The notes: generated by a model from the sequence alone, not told the origin. 64,000 bases of DNA from Phytophthora colocasiae (GCA_018806915.1 JAGKQI010000105.1:372001-436000), one strand, 5' to 3'. Shown: positions 10,154-23,191, numbered from the stretch's first letter. Translations and numbers: made by a program.

Positions 10154-13100
10154 CTACCGCTGCTGGTGGTTGATGTATCTCATGGCCAGCACCGTCAGTA
10201 AGCGAAAGAACGCGATCATCTCCACCATGATGCCGAAGTACTGGGCGATGTGTGCGTGTTTGATGCCAAAGACAGCCTCAACGTACGTCTGGACAGGGAT
10301 CTCTCCGATTGAGGCAGGCGCGTTTTGCACGATCTGGCAGCCGAGCGGATATCTCGCCATGTCGAACGCAGCGATCGCACCGGGACTGGTACTAGCCACT
10401 GTAATGGCCATGAGCTGTTCATTAGAACACTTGCCAAAAGCGATGGCCGCAAGCGCTGAGAATGAGTAACGCAGTGGTGCGATGGCGTAGAGCCACTTGT
10501 AGCCTTGCGGGATCTGCATCTCAGGAGGGTTGAAGCCCATAACCAGGAGGCAAATGGCGTTGAACAAGATGCCAATCACCGCGGCGACCTCGATACTGGG
10601 CAATGCAAATACCAACAGTTGACCCATGTACGCCTGGAAAAGGATCATCAATGCCACGTTGATCAAGTAAAAGACGCCATCAGCGAAGCCCTCGAGTCCG
10701 ACCATCGGATAGTAGATGATCGTGAACAGCAGCGCACCCACGAACACATAGGGAAGTTCAACGACCGTGAAGCTGACGAAGTACCAGAGCGCATTGTACG
10801 TCTGCGATGCGCGCTCTCGGTAGAATGCAGCTCGCTCCTCGAACGCCAATGGCAAGATACTGATGAAGGAGACCATCCCAATGAACACGGTTGAGATGAA
10901 CACCATGCCCAGTCCACTGTTGATACCCTGGTACGTTTTGAACTCAGCACTGACGTACACCAGACCAAAGACCAGACCAAGGAAAACCGAGATGAACAAC
11001 CGAGTCAAGTTGTACGACGGAGTGCGCCAGTACATGGTGAAGAAGCGTTTCAAGAGGAACCGCAACTGTGTGGCATCTGATGCTGCACGCTTCCTGGAGT
11101 AACTCACGGGCTTGAATCGTTCTGACGGCTGAAACAGCCCAGCCTCTGTCATCTTGTCATCCAGCAATTTCTTGTTCGCACTGGCATTGAAATACTCGAC
11201 GAAATCAAGAGTTGGGTGGTCTTCCTGGCCCTGAGCAGCTTGGCGGTGTCTGGCGACTCCAGCTCCAATAACTTCTAGCATCCATGTGGCTGGGTTATAC
11301 CCGTCCGTGATCTTCTGAACGCCCGGAATCGCTTCAAAGTAGTTAATGAGCGTACTGCATTCGTGGCCCAAGTCTCCAAAGTACACGGTTTCTCCACCAC
11401 GCTTGAGCAGCAGCAGGCTGTCGAACAAGTGGAACACATCAGTGGACGGTTGGTGAATGGTGCAGAGCACTGTGCGGCCGGAGTCGGCTACTTTTCGAAC
11501 ACCGTCCATGATTACTTTAGCAGAACGAGCATCCAGGCCGCTCGTAGGTTCATCTAGAAAGAGGACGCTAGGTTGTGCAGCCATCTCAACTCCAATAGTT
11601 AGACGCTTCATCTTCTCCATCGAGCTGCCGCGGATCATTTGATCGGCAATTTCTTCAAGCCCCAGCAGCTCCAAGCACTCATCGACCGAGTCAAACTTCC
11701 GACTATCAGGAACATCTGCACCCTGGCGAAGGAAGGCCGAGAACGTGATTGCTTCCCTAAAGGTGGAGCCTGTCGAATGGATGTCGTTTTGTTCGCAGTA
11801 TCCAGTGCAGCGACGAACGCTCAGGTCGGAGGCCTTATATCCATTCAGCAGGATCTTCCCCTTGATCGACCCTTCCGTCTTGCGACCGGCAATTACGTCC
11901 ATCAGGGTTGTCTTTCCAGCACCAGTGGAGCCCATCAGAGCCGTGATTTTTCCAGGAAGGGCATATCCGGTAATTCCTTTGAGCAGATCTAGAGGCTGAA
12001 CTGGTTGGCCAGGACCTGCAGGTGCCCGCACAGTGTACCGGAGGTCTTTGAAAGCGACTGAAACTGGTTCCACCTTTCTCTCGGATTGAATACTGTTCAC
12101 GTGAAGCACGACCTCACCACTGTTGAGGGTTTCCCTTCGTGGAGACTTTATCAAGCCGTAGTCTCCTTCATCGTCAGAGACTGCAGTGTCCTTCTCTGGG
12201 TGAGGCAATAAAATGTGCTCAGGACGCTCATAGCGATGATATTCCAGTGCCACGTACGACAACAGCATGAAGAAGATGTAGGCACCCGCCATGAAGATAA
12301 CGCCGTACCCCACCCAGCTCTTCTCAGAGGGGACGTCGAAGAGACTCAGCGCATACTGGCCCATGGTCATATTGTACGAAGCACAGTAGTCCACACTCTC
12401 ATAGACGCAAACGTCAAGTTCGCTGCTGCGGTACTGACTTACGACTGCACTACGCACAGTCCAGGCGACGGGGTCTATCCAGTAGAGCCAAATCAACCAG
12501 TCCGGGATGGTGTTCTTGGCCACGACAAAGCCTCCGAAAAGGATGAAGATCATCAAGTTCACCATGGCCACCGGCTTAGCGATGCTCAAGTTCGGAGTTG
12601 CTGCGACGAGGAAGAAAAACAGCGCGAGAAAGACCAAAATGACGAGCATGAGAAAGAGCTCGAACAGCAAATAGGCCTTCACTTCGTTGACGAACCCGCC
12701 CATCCAGTACACGAGCGACCCGAACACGAGACTTTCCAGCAACGCCAATGGGATCTGACTGACAGACGAAGCTAGGACGTATGACGAAGTTCGGTAGAAG
12801 TTCGCGGCTCGTTGTTTGTAGAAGACGTTGCGGGAATCGTAGAACGTGGAGAGCATTGCAGCTTGACCCAGACCCAAGAACAGCATCGCAGCGAAGATTA
12901 CACCCATGGTGACCTGTGTGTCGGCCATATCCATCTGATAGAAGAGACTGGAGAAGATTAGACCCATGACAAGCACCAGCATTGCGCGACCAACCAGGAA
13001 GGCATGGTTGCGCTTCGTCAGTATGAACTGCCGCTTCATCAGTGTCCACGTGCTCTGCCAGAAGCTCTGGTGGAACTCGCGGATTGGTTTCATGAATTTT

Positions 13101-14395
13101 GCCGCATCGACAGAGTTCTGGAGTTCTGCAGCTCTAGCATCGTCCTCACTCTCGAGTACTTGGTACAGCGACGAGTTTACCCACAGATCGGCAAATTCAC
13201 TTGCAAGCATCGGGTGAGTATGACATCCTTGAGGAGGCCGACCAAGCTGGTACTGCTTTTGCTGAGGAGTTGCTAGGTCACACAAGAAGTCGGCGATGTC
13301 TCTCCGTGGTGGACAGTTGAAGCCTAAAGACTCGAAGTAGTGCCGCACTTGGGATGTCGGGCCGTGGTAAAGCACACGCCCCTCATTCAGCAGTAGGACG
13401 CTGTCGAACAGCTCAAAGACCTCCGGAGAAGGCTGCAGCAAGGAGATCACCACTGTCTTGTGGAAACGCTGGGCTATGCTACGCTGCGCCGCGATGATGT
13501 CGAAGGCGGCGGCACTGTCAAGACCTGTCGTGATCTCGTCCATGAGAGTCACATACTTCATACCGAACTCCATTTCGCCTGTTGTAACACGCTTCTTTTC
13601 ACCACCAGAGATGCCACGATGTAGTGCGTTACCCACAATTGTGTGTTGACAATCCTCGAGTCCAAGGGTTTGCAGTACGATCTCCGGGTAGTGTTTGAAG
13701 ACACTGCTTGCAGCTTGCAGAGCAGACGCATTTTCAGCGGGTGACCCGCGCGAGAGCATCCCCGACGTGCGCTTGTCCAGGTGCGGACCGCAACACTCGT
13801 GTGCGAACTCGAATGTCTCGCGGACTGTCATCGTTGGCATGTGCGTGTCTTCCTGTGTCACGTAGTTGACGAGCTGTGGCAGACGCTTCAGCAGCTTCTC
13901 GCGCGGAACTCCGTTGTACGTCATTTCGCCGTCGACGGAGATTTCTTTCTTCATGGGGAACCGCCAACTGAGTAGCTTCATGAGCGCAGATTTACCGGCG
14001 TCCGACTGCCCGAGCACGAGTGTGACTGTCCCCGGTCGGAAAGAGCCTGTGATGTCTTGCAGGATGTGCTTGCGCACCGAATGCTTCTTTGCTGAGATTG
14101 CGACCACCTTTTTCATCACGTGGTTGGGAAGTGTCGGTAGTTCATCGCGTGGATCGATGATCTCCTTGCCGCTGGCGTCCACTTGGTGACGGTGACGCGA
14201 GTTATGGACAGCCACGAGGTCGACTGCCAATGAGACGTGCTTGAAGTTCACTTCCATCTGAGCCATGGTGCGTCCAAGAGCAGTCTCCACTTTGGCGGAA
14301 ACGTCTTCGTGCAAAGCGTACGGACCGCGCGCCATCATGTCCTGACTCGAGCTGTATGTGACCGGTGGATCGGGGGTTGTTGGTTCAGCTACCAT
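10154..14395 (-). CDS. Full-size ABCG/PDR-type ABC transporter
   Basis: A 1413 aa protein in one uninterrupted frame, the usual size for pleiotropic-drug-resistance transporters, with order NBD-TMD-NBD-TMD. NBD1: Walker A GQSDAGKS (129-136), signature ISGGEKKR (262-269), Walker B VTLMDE (282-287). The first membrane block lies at ~460-720. NBD2: Walker A GSTGAGKTT (822-830), degenerate signature SSMEKMKR (~924-931), Walker B VLFLDEPTSG (~944-953). The second membrane block is C-terminal. The Walker A departs from the GQPGSGKS of the neighbouring paralogue but keeps the GKS core. The family exports hydrophobic compounds at the plasma membrane. It is tandem with the related gene at 15427-19566. 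Confidence 0.95.
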   Translation of the reverse strand: MVAEPTTPDPPVTYSSSQDMMARGPYALHEDVSAKVETALGRTMAQMEVNFKHVSLAVDLVAVHNSRHRHQVDASGKEIIDPRDELPTLPNHVMKKVVAISAKKHSVRKHILQDITGSFRPGTVTLVLGQSDAGKSALMKLLSWRFPMKKEISVDGEMTYNGVPREKLLKRLPQLVNYVTQEDTHMPTMTVRETFEFAHECCGPHLDKRTSGMLSRGSPAENASALQAASSVFKHYPEIVLQTLGLEDCQHTIVGNALHRGISGGEKKRVTTGEMEFGMKYVTLMDEITTGLDSAAAFDIIAAQRSIAQRFHKTVVISLLQPSPEVFELFDSVLLLNEGRVLYHGPTSQVRHYFESLGFNCPPRRDIADFLCDLATPQQKQYQLGRPPQGCHTHPMLASEFADLWVNSSLYQVLESEDDARAAELQNSVDAAKFMKPIREFHQSFWQSTWTLMKRQFILTKRNHAFLVGRAMLVLVMGLIFSSLFYQMDMADTQVTMGVIFAAMLFLGLGQAAMLSTFYDSRNVFYKQRAANFYRTSSYVLASSVSQIPLALLESLVFGSLVYWMGGFVNEVKAYLLFELFLMLVILVFLALFFFLVAATPNLSIAKPVAMVNLMIFILFGGFVVAKNTIPDWLIWLYWIDPVAWTVRSAVVSQYRSSELDVCVYESVDYCASYNMTMGQYALSLFDVPSEKSWVGYGVIFMAGAYIFFMLLSYVALEYHRYERPEHILLPHPEKDTAVSDDEGDYGLIKSPRRETLNSGEVVLHVNSIQSERKVEPVSVAFKDLRYTVRAPAGPGQPVQPLDLLKGITGYALPGKITALMGSTGAGKTTLMDVIAGRKTEGSIKGKILLNGYKASDLSVRRCTGYCEQNDIHSTGSTFREAITFSAFLRQGADVPDSRKFDSVDECLELLGLEEIADQMIRGSSMEKMKRLTIGVEMAAQPSVLFLDEPTSGLDARSAKVIMDGVRKVADSGRTVLCTIHQPSTDVFHLFDSLLLLKRGGETVYFGDLGHECSTLINYFEAIPGVQKITDGYNPATWMLEVIGAGVARHRQAAQGQEDHPTLDFVEYFNASANKKLLDDKMTEAGLFQPSERFKPVSYSRKRAASDATQLRFLLKRFFTMYWRTPSYNLTRLFISVFLGLVFGLVYVSAEFKTYQGINSGLGMVFISTVFIGMVSFISILPLAFEERAAFYRERASQTYNALWYFVSFTVVELPYVFVGALLFTIIYYPMVGLEGFADGVFYLINVALMILFQAYMGQLLVFALPSIEVAAVIGILFNAICLLVMGFNPPEMQIPQGYKWLYAIAPLRYSFSALAAIAFGKCSNEQLMAITVASTSPGAIAAFDMARYPLGCQIVQNAPASIGEIPVQTYVEAVFGIKHAHIAQYFGIMVEMIAFFRLLTVLAMRYINHQQR

Positions 14396-15426
14396 TGTCG
14401 ATGTTGAAGTTGACGACAGCGCTGATACTCAGTTGCGTTGGTTGTGTGTTGCTTTGGCTGGTAAGTTGAGGAATGAGCCTTTGTGGGATATTGAACTCAC
14501 AAGGCAGCCAGACCAACCAGTCACTGCGAAAATCGGAGGAGATCACGTCCATTGCCTTGAGCCGTCATCGGTGCCTTCATTTTTCGCGACTGCAACAAGT
14601 GGCTCGTGCGTGGTACTGTACACTCGGCGTAAGCGAGGCTCTGTGTTTACCGCCGGAGAAAGTTGACGTCGCGTATTTTTTTGCTAGGTGCAAATCTGAG
14701 CCTTCATTACTGATGGAGCGGTTGAGTGTTGTAGCGAGGTTGCCAAGGCTCGGTTACTTCGCTACAGGAATGGATACATCAATGAATGCCAATGCTCAGG
14801 AAGATTCTGGGGTGAACTTCGCATTTATAAACGAGTGGACTGCCACCAGTGTGCACGAAGACCTTGAACTTACGGTTTGAAATACGTACCTGCTAATGGT
14901 TAGGTGGCATTCGAGCAGCGAAAGTAACGGTGGCTTGCTGACCTCGCTCCGTGCGCGAATAACCACATAATGCGTCGGTGTGAAAGAGGTCATGTATTTG
15001 TGTTAGAATTCCTAACTATACACTCCTGAAATCGCTGGGGGCTTGAAGCCTGGTTGATCCGTACATGCTGTCAACAAATGTTTGCTTCAACGTCTGTATC
15101 CATATAACACCAACACATCGGCAACGCGAAGGTCTACGTATTAGTGCACACAGAGTATGTGGCGCTGGTCCAGAAGGCATTGCACATGTACATGTATCTC
15201 AAATTGAGATTCTCAATGGCGAAAAAGATACGCAACGTCAACATTCTTCGGCGGTAAACACGGAGCCTCGCTTACACTGACTGTACAGTACCCGTCGGTT
15301 GCAGTTGTTGAAATGAAAGCGTCGATAGCGGCGGCCCAAGGCAATGGGTGTCCTCGATTTCTGGATTCTTCTCTAATGCCTTCGAGTCAAACAGCCAAAC
15401 GAGATGTCAACCTCATATTTTTGAGG
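14396..15426. other. Intergenic region between tandem ABC transporter genes
   Basis: About 1 kb without a supportable gene. It must hold the promoter of the 10154-14395 gene and the 3' end signals of the 15427-19566 gene. I see no repeat or RNA gene in it. Confidence 0.6.
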
Positions 15427-18400
15427 CTACTTTTGCTGGTGGTTCAAGAAGCGCATGGCAAACGCAGCGAGCGCGCGAAAGATCAAAAGAATCCCCACGA
15501 AAATCCCCATGTACTGGAGGATATGCTCGTGCTTGGCACCAAATACCTCTTGGACGTACGACTTGATAGGAATCTCACCCACATTTGCCGGCGCGTTTCG
15601 AACAATTCGAACGGATACGCTGCCATGTCCATCGAGTTAACTCCACTTGAATTGGCTGCAGCAAGCGAGATAGCAGAGAGTTGATCTTCAGCGCAATCAC
15701 CAAAGACAATGGCCACAAGTGCGGAGAACGAGTAGCGATGCGGTACGATGGCGTAGACCCACTTGTATCCTCGAGGGATTTGCAGCGCCGGAGGGTTGAA
15801 ACCAGTCAACATAAGGCCAACAGAATTGAGCAGCACGCCAAGGATTGTCGCCACCTCCATGCTGGGCGCTGAGAACATGGCAAGCTGAGCGAGATACGCT
15901 TGGAACAGGATCAACAGCGCTAGGTTAATCCAGTACAACACTGCCTCCGAGAACCCCACAAACCCACCATGGGGTAGTACACGACCATGAAGACCAGCGA
16001 ACCAGCGAAGACGTACGGGATCTCCACTATCGAGAAGCTCAAGAAGTACCAGAAGCTGTTATAAGTTTGTCCTGAACGTTCGCGGTAGAATGCTGCTCTC
16101 TCTTCGTAAATCATCGGCAACCCACTCATGAAAGAGACCATCGAGATGAACATGGTGGAGAGGTAGATCATGCCAAGTCCACTATTGATACCTTGATACG
16201 TTTCGTACTCCGCCCCCAAGTAGACAAACCCGAAGATCAATCCGAGCGCGAACGAGATTCCAAAGCGTGTGAGGCTGTAAGAGGACGTACGCCAATACGT
16301 CGTGAAGAATCGCTGAAGCAGGAATCGCAGCTGCGTTACATTGCTAGCTGCACGTTTGTCTCTAAAGGTCAAAGGATCCACCTCCAACGAAGGCAGAAAC
16401 AATCCATGCTCGTTTAGCCTGTTGTCCAATTCAGCCTTGCCCGCACTTTTGTTGAAATAGTCGACAAAGTCCACGTCCTCACTGTTGGAAACTTGACGGT
16501 GGCTATCAACACCAGCTCCAATGCTTTCCAACATCCATGTAGCCGGATTGTACCCTTCTGGAATATGAGGAACACTCGGGATTGCCTGGAAGTACTTGAT
16601 AATAGAGCCACCTTCATGCCCAAGATCTCCAAAGTACACAGTCTCTCCACGTTTGAGCAACAACAGGCGGTCAAAGAGGAAGAATACATCCGAGGAAGGT
16701 TGGTGAATAGTGCACAGCACGGTGCGCCCAGAGTCAGCAACACGACGAACGCCGTCCATGATGATCTTGGCGGAACGAGCGTCCAGCCCACTGGTAGGCT
16801 CGTCGAGGAAGAGAACACTGGGTTGCGCCGCCATTTCAACCCCAATCGTAAGGCGCTTCATCTTCTCCATCGAACTGCCGCGAATGATGTGGTCCGCTAC
16901 GTCCTCAAGCGCAAGGAGTTCCAAACACTCGGATACAGTGTCGTACTTACGCAATCTGGAACATCAGAGCCCTGACGAAGAAAAGCTGAAAATGTCAGAG
17001 CCTCACGGAACGTCGATGCCCCGGAGTGCACATCGGTTTGTTCGCAGTATCCGGTACAGCGACGAACGCTCAAGTCGGTCGCTGGGGATCCATTGAGCAG
17101 AATTTCTCCCTTGATAGTTCCGGCGGTTTTCCGGCCTGCTATAACGTCCATGAGTGTCGTTTTGCCAGCACCAGTGGACCCCATCAAGGCTGTGAGTGAT
17201 CCTGGCGTCGCATATCCGGTAATCCCCTTGAGCAGATCCACATCACGTGCTGGTTGTCCCTTTCCTCCAGACACTGAGACTGTGTACCACAGGTCCTTGA
17301 ACGCAACAACCACAGGAGGAACCATAGTTTTATTAGCCAACGGGCTCATAGGAAGCACGACCATGCTGCCAGCGACGCGAGGAGATTCAAGTGAGTTGTA
17401 CTCTTCAGTCCTTGCGTTCTCATTCTTGGGTAGTGAAATGTTTTCTGGCCGCTCGTACCGGTGGTATTCGAGTGCAAAGTAGCCCGCCACCATCAAAACG
17501 ACATAGCTGACGACAAGAAAGACGGCGCCGTAGACAACCCAGGCCTTGTCGGATGGTACGTCGAACAGACTAAGTGAGTACTCGGCCAAGGTCATGTCGT
17601 ACTGAGAGCAGTAGTCCATTCCCTTATAAACGCAGACGTCAAGCTTACTGCTCCGATACTGACTCACAGCGATACTCCTCACCGTCCACGCCACGGGGTC
17701 AAGCCAATAGAGCCAAATCAACCAGTTTGGGATACTGTTCTTGGAAATGATAAATCCAGCGAAGAGCACAAACGAGAGGATACAGATCATCGCAAGTGGT
17801 TTGGCAATGTTCAGGTTCGGAGTGGCCACAGCCAGCAAAAAATACACCGCACCAAACACAAGGATCACCAGCATGAGGAACAGTTCGAAGAGCAAGAAAG
17901 CTCCAACGTCATCCACCAAACCACCAAGCCAATACATGAGCGACCCGAACAAAAGACTCTCCACGAAAGCAAGAGGGATCTGGCTCAGTGAGCACGCCAA
18001 CACGTAGGCGGATGTGCGGTAAAAGTTTGCTGCGCGTTGCTTGTAAACCACTTCGCGCGCGTGGTAGAATACAATGAGATTCGCTTCCTGACCAAGTGCC
18101 AAGAAGAGTGAGGCTGCGAAGATCACCCCCATTGCAACCTGCGTGTCGTCCATATCCATTTGATAGAATAAGCTGCCGAACATGAGACCGACAGCAACGA
18201 CCAGAGTGAGACGGCCCTTGATGAAGGCATCGTTCCGTTTAATCATCATCGCCTCACGATTGATCAATGTCCACAGGTCGGAGGTGAAACTCTGTTGGAA
18301 CTCTGGAACTTCACTCATGAATTTCACTGCAGTTGTAGGGGTTTGACCCCCCTGTTCTTCGACTTCAGCTTCCAGTTGACGGAACAAAGGCGATTGCATC

Positions 18401-19566
18401 CAGAGCTGTGAGTACTCATGAGCTGTTCGCGGATACTTAAACTGACCCGGTTGACCTGTCTCGTACTGGGTTTGTTCTGGAGTTGCAAGCTCGCAGAGGA
18501 AGTCAGCGATATCCTTTTCAGGGGGGCAGACCAAACCCAATGACTGGAAGTAGTTTCGAGCTGATCCTGTCGGTCCGTGATACAATACACGGCCTTCATT
18601 CACCAAGAGAACGTCATCGAAAAGCGAAAAAATCTCGGGTGACGGCTGCAGCAGGGAGATGACTACGGTTCGGTGAAATCTCTTGGCGATGCTCCGTTGC
18701 GCTGCGATAATGTCAAACGCTGCGGCACTGTCAAGCCCCGTACTGATCTCGTCCATAAAGGTAACATACTTGAGTCCAAATGCCATCTCACCCGTACTTG
18801 CGCGCCGACGTTCACCGCCAGAGATTCCGCGATACATTTCATTCCCCACTATAGTATTCTGACACTCGACGAGACCCAGCGACTGCAGCACGACGCCCGG
18901 GAAGTATTGGTACATGGCGCGTGCCGCATTGACAGCAAGCTTATACTCTTCTGGCGATCCGTGAGTTAGATGGGCTTCCGCGCATTGACTTAATTCAGCA
19001 CCGCAACATTCATGTGCGAAGGCGATCGTTTCCTTCACAGTCAGAGTCGGTAAATGTGTATCGGTCTGGGTGACGTAGTTGACGAATTGTGGCAGGCGCT
19101 TTAAGAGTTCGTCTCGAGGGATGCCGTTGTAGAAGACTTCACCCCCAAAAGAAATGGATTTATCCATAGGGAAGCGCCCACTAAGCAGCTTCATAAGCGC
19201 CGACTTGCCTGAACCAGGCTGTCCAATCACGAGTGTGATCGTTCCAGGTCGGAAGGACCCCGTGACGTCGTGCAAAATCTCCTTCCTAACGGAGTTTGTC
19301 TTGGAAAATACCGACCTGAACGCCTTCAATATCTCATTAGTTAGCGTCGGCAACTCGTTCCGTGAGCTACCGGGCTGATCCATCGTCGTTAACTTGGTCA
19401 ACTCGGCAGAAAGAGACACATGCTTGATACGAACTCCCATCTGCGGGAAACTGTCACCAAGTGCCGTCTCGATCTTGGAGGCAATGTCTTGATGTAATTT
19501 CATGGCCCCATGAGCGAGCATGTCCTTGCTCGAGGTGTAGACGACATCAGGACCCGTCGACGCCAT
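15427..19566 (-). pseudogene. ABCG/PDR transporter, frame broken at three points
   Basis: A paralogue of the neighbouring transporter. The first 889 codons (19566-16897) hold NBD1 with Walker A GQPGSGKS, signature ISGGERRR and VTFMDE, the first membrane block, and NBD2 Walker A GSTGAGKTT. Reading then shifts near 16955 to the frame carrying SSMEKMKR and VLFLDEPTSG, again near 15950, and again near 15605 for the C-terminal ~60 residues, which end …FLNHQQK at a TAG (15427-15429). Each break is explained by one missing base, and each can be repaired by lengthening a short run (TT, GGGG, AA). No domain is missing, so this is either a very young pseudogene or a functional gene with sequencing errors. 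Confidence 0.85.
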
Positions 19567-19831
19567 GGCGGTTGGTTCAGCTGGTTAGATGTAGTTGTTG
19601 CTAAGCCCGAAGAAATTGGGAAATGACTAAGGAGCTGGCACCGCGAGATAACGTGCAGATTTATGAACACACTTGCTCACACATTATGAGAGGAGTGTTT
19701 GTTAGCGTTGTTTGTGCCGATTCAGCCGACCAGATCCTTGGCATCAACGTTTGTGGCACGAGCTTCTGGCATAATCAGGGAGGCATAATCCAAGTACACA
19801 CGTGATTACCTTTGCCGATATGTGCAATTAA

Positions 19832-22800
19832 TTATGACGCGATGGCGCTGGATTCGAGGCGCTCACTGAAGAACGAGTCAAGCTTAGCAGCCAATGGGAT
19901 GAACGCATCTGGGTTCAGATAACACGCCACCGCTGCGAGAGCCTCTAGAAATTCTGCCAGCGATAATAACACACTATCGTCCTTCAGGCCAGGCTTTCGT
20001 TTCTGCTTCGTCTGGGAACTCTCCGGTCTACCAGTAGAAACCGATCCAGCACTCACTCCAGCCAGGTCGAAATGGATACTTTCTCGATCGAGTTGCAGCG
20101 TTTCCGCTAAAATGTGCTGGACATCGTCAAACAGTAGCAAATTGTCACGAAAGAGATCAAAGTGCTGGCAACAGTTGACAAACCCGTCAACTGATAGCAT
20201 TTTGGAGCTGCCTCGCAGTTCAACACTAACAGAATTCGTAAGACACTTCTCAGGCTTTGATTCAGTCAAAGCAAAGTGCGTATACATTGCTCTCAGCTTC
20301 TTATGGTGTGTGGTGAATACTTCACGACACTCGAACGTCAGCAATTGTGGCCTCAATATGTTGCTCTTCTCTTCATCTGGGCGCATAGCATTTGGAAAGA
20401 CAATATTCTCGAGGAATCTTCGGAAGCGTTGCGCTAGACTTGTGCTTGGACCAACATCCACCCCTTTCCACTGGACTTGATCACTCGAAACGATGTAGAC
20501 CAGCGCTTCCACGAATTCAGCTGGTGTCATTTCCCTGCTATTCATATTTCCAGAGTCTTTTGCAGGCGCGGATAACGTATGCGTAAGCGGCAACGTGAGC
20601 ATGACAGTCCTCATAGAAGCTGCAACGTCAGGACTCACTTTCTGGAAGACGCTTTGGACGAAATCGTAGGGAAAAGGTCGAGACTTACCAAATGCTTGAC
20701 ACTCTTGAAGAAACACGAAAAACTCTCCCAATGACATAGAGGCGGATATTTTGTGGAAGAATCGGGCTTCGTCCACTGCGTTTCCTCCACGGATCATCTG
20801 AATGCTTTCGACGTTGGCGTAAAAGCGGTAAATACGACGCAGCGGCTCATATAATTCTCCCAAAACTTCCTCAATACGCTGCAGCTCTTCCGTCAGCTCT
20901 TCGCTCGTCAGTTTATTATCCTGTTGACTCTGAAATATCGGTGCCAGCTTAGAAATATGCAGCGTGGTTAGCATGTATTTCTCTCGCCAAACCCGTCGAT
21001 CTTCGAGCTGAAAGGGGACTTGCTCTCTCCCCCTCCGCGCCAATAAACGAAGCGCATCTTGCTGAATTCGACGCTGCAAACAGCCCCAGACTCTCATCGC
21101 GCTGCTACGCTTTGAACAGGCGTATTGAACTGTATTCACTGCGTTCTGGAGGACAATGTTCGCTTTTGCCAGGAGTTGAGGGGGATTTGTCTGCTCCGGA
21201 GGAGCTTTGGCCGCCTCTAGAACATCAAACGGTATGTGGAGCTCTGTCCATTGCGATCTCACAGAATCCCAAATAGCACGAGCCTCATTCAGGGCCACTT
21301 GAGCTTCGTGCCAAGGACAAGTAGTAGCTGGGCCTGTATTTTGCCCAGATACTGACGTCTGAAGCACGAGACTTGGGTGCTCACATACCAGGAATCCAAA
21401 CAGACAAAACATGAGATCGCTTGGCATTTCGTTGTTGAGAACTTCGTCACTCAAAAGGGCGGGGCAAGGAGGGTTCAATTGTTCTGCTAACGCCGTTCGA
21501 AGCTCCTCTCGACTTGGAAATGGTGACTGGTTCGATGGTGTGCTAGCTGTTGCACTAACGTCGACTGCTGTTCGAGATAAAAGGGAGTACACGCTTTGCA
21601 TCTTCACTGGCCTACGTTGGCGCCGCTTCTTTACTGATAGCACACGCTGCAGAATGTGACGTAAAGCGTAATAGCAGTGCATGTCAGAGGCGAAATTCTG
21701 GATCAAACCAGCACCGGAAGATGAAAAGTGTTTAAACGAGCCGCTGGATTGCTCCAGCTGGAAGTTGATCCATCGAAGCACTAGAAGCTCTGAAGGAAGA
21801 CGTAGAAGCTCACAGTCATCCTCACCTTTCAGCAGTAAAACACTCGCATCGATGTAATCTTCCACCGATACTGCGTCCAGCATGTTCTGCAGATAGTCGC
21901 ATTCACAGTCAACAAACGAAAAACAGAGCTTGCCCCACTGATTCGAGATCGTTTGGATCTTCCGCTCTTGGCTTTGGCGGACTCGAAGCTCCAGCTGGGT
22001 AAGAAGCTCTTCCAGAGATAAAGTATGTCTTTTAGCAAGGTCGAGATGCTCTCGATGAGCTTTAATTTCCACCCTGGCGCTTTCAATCTGCACTTGAAGT
22101 CGAGCATTGAGCTCGTGGAAGTCGTGTTTACTGTCGCGGTAGAGCTGGATCTGCTCCGTGAATTTACGCATTTTTTCAGCCACTGCAAAGTCATTCCATC
22201 GACGAAAGAGCAGCATCAGCCGTTGTTTTGTCCTGCGCCAGCGAGTTTTTTCCAGCAGAACGCGCGTGTATTTCTTGCGAATGATGATCTTCTTCCAGTC
22301 TGCGAGCGTTTGCCGCATCACCAGTCGCCCCCATCGCCTGGCAAGTCGATCGACCATGCGCTCATTGTTGCGTAGCCCTTTCAGCATAAACTGATGCTGG
22401 GAATCGAGTCGAGATCTGAATAAAAAACGTAGTGAGGCATCTGAATGTCTGTTCTAACACTGTGCACTACTTACAAGTGCTGTTCCAAGGATTCTTTCTC
22501 TGCTAGTACCTCCTTTAGCTCGGTAAAGTACGTTCGTCGAGTAAGTGATCCTTTCATCGATTCCGAGGTAAATCCTCCAGCATTTTCAATGGAAAATACA
22601 TCATTCTTTAGCTGGGTTTCCTTCATGTATGTAGATCTTTCCAATTCCGTGCACGTCACATGAGTTAAATTCTGGAACCGCGGGAATCGGTTGCTGATTC
22701 TTGCTAACACGTCAAAGCAGACAGCCGTACGCAATGGATTCGGAACACCAAGGTGGTCGGTGGACTGTAGCGCCTTTGAAAACTCGTATTCGAAGCGAGA

Positions 22801-23066
22801 CGCTGACCGATTCCAATATCTAGGTTAGTATCAATGAACACAGCCACTTGACGTTTAAAGAATTTACCATGTAGCTCAAAATTCTCTTCTTCCTTGATGC
22901 ACTTGGCGTTCCACGTCTCAACATTTCTCGAACGCTTCACCTGCTCAACTTTCAACGTTGATTCTGGAAATTCACGATTCACGTGGCTCCCTGCGCTTTC
23001 ACTACCGCCCTTAGATCGATTGTTGGGTTGGAAATGCCCCACTTCGTCTCCTTGTCTTGCTTGCAT
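19832..23066 (-). CDS. Large coiled-coil protein, three exons, function unknown
   Basis: My splice model is 22868-23066, 22475-22802 and 19832-22415, with introns 22803-22867 (GTAAAT…CAG, branch-like ACTAAC) and 22416-22474 (GTAAGT…TTCAG). The sum is 3111 nt, 1036 aa, in frame throughout. Around the start of exon 3 there are Trp-spaced basic helices (LADWKKIIIRKK, LLFRRWNDFA) reminiscent of SFI1-type centrosomal repeats, then a long coiled coil. The C-terminal half is helical without a motif I can name. A cytoskeletal or basal-body role is a guess. It is divergent from the Rab-like gene, with 125 bp between start codons. Confidence 0.8.
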
Positions 23067-23191
23067 CTTCGTTGGCTTTCTCTCGGTTGGAATCTTCGAG
23101 TCGTTTCCAGTCGCGTTTTACGTTTCGGTCACTCTACCTATATTTCTGGTTGTGAAGAACAGCAATTTGCCAATTACCCCATCAACGTAGA
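23067..23191. promoter_or_regulatory. Bidirectional promoter region, coiled-coil gene / Rab-like gene
   Basis: Only 125 bp separate two divergent start codons, so both promoters and 5' leaders must lie here or overlap the genes. A CAATTTGCCAATT stretch precedes the Rab-like ATG. No TATA box is evident. Confidence 0.45.
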
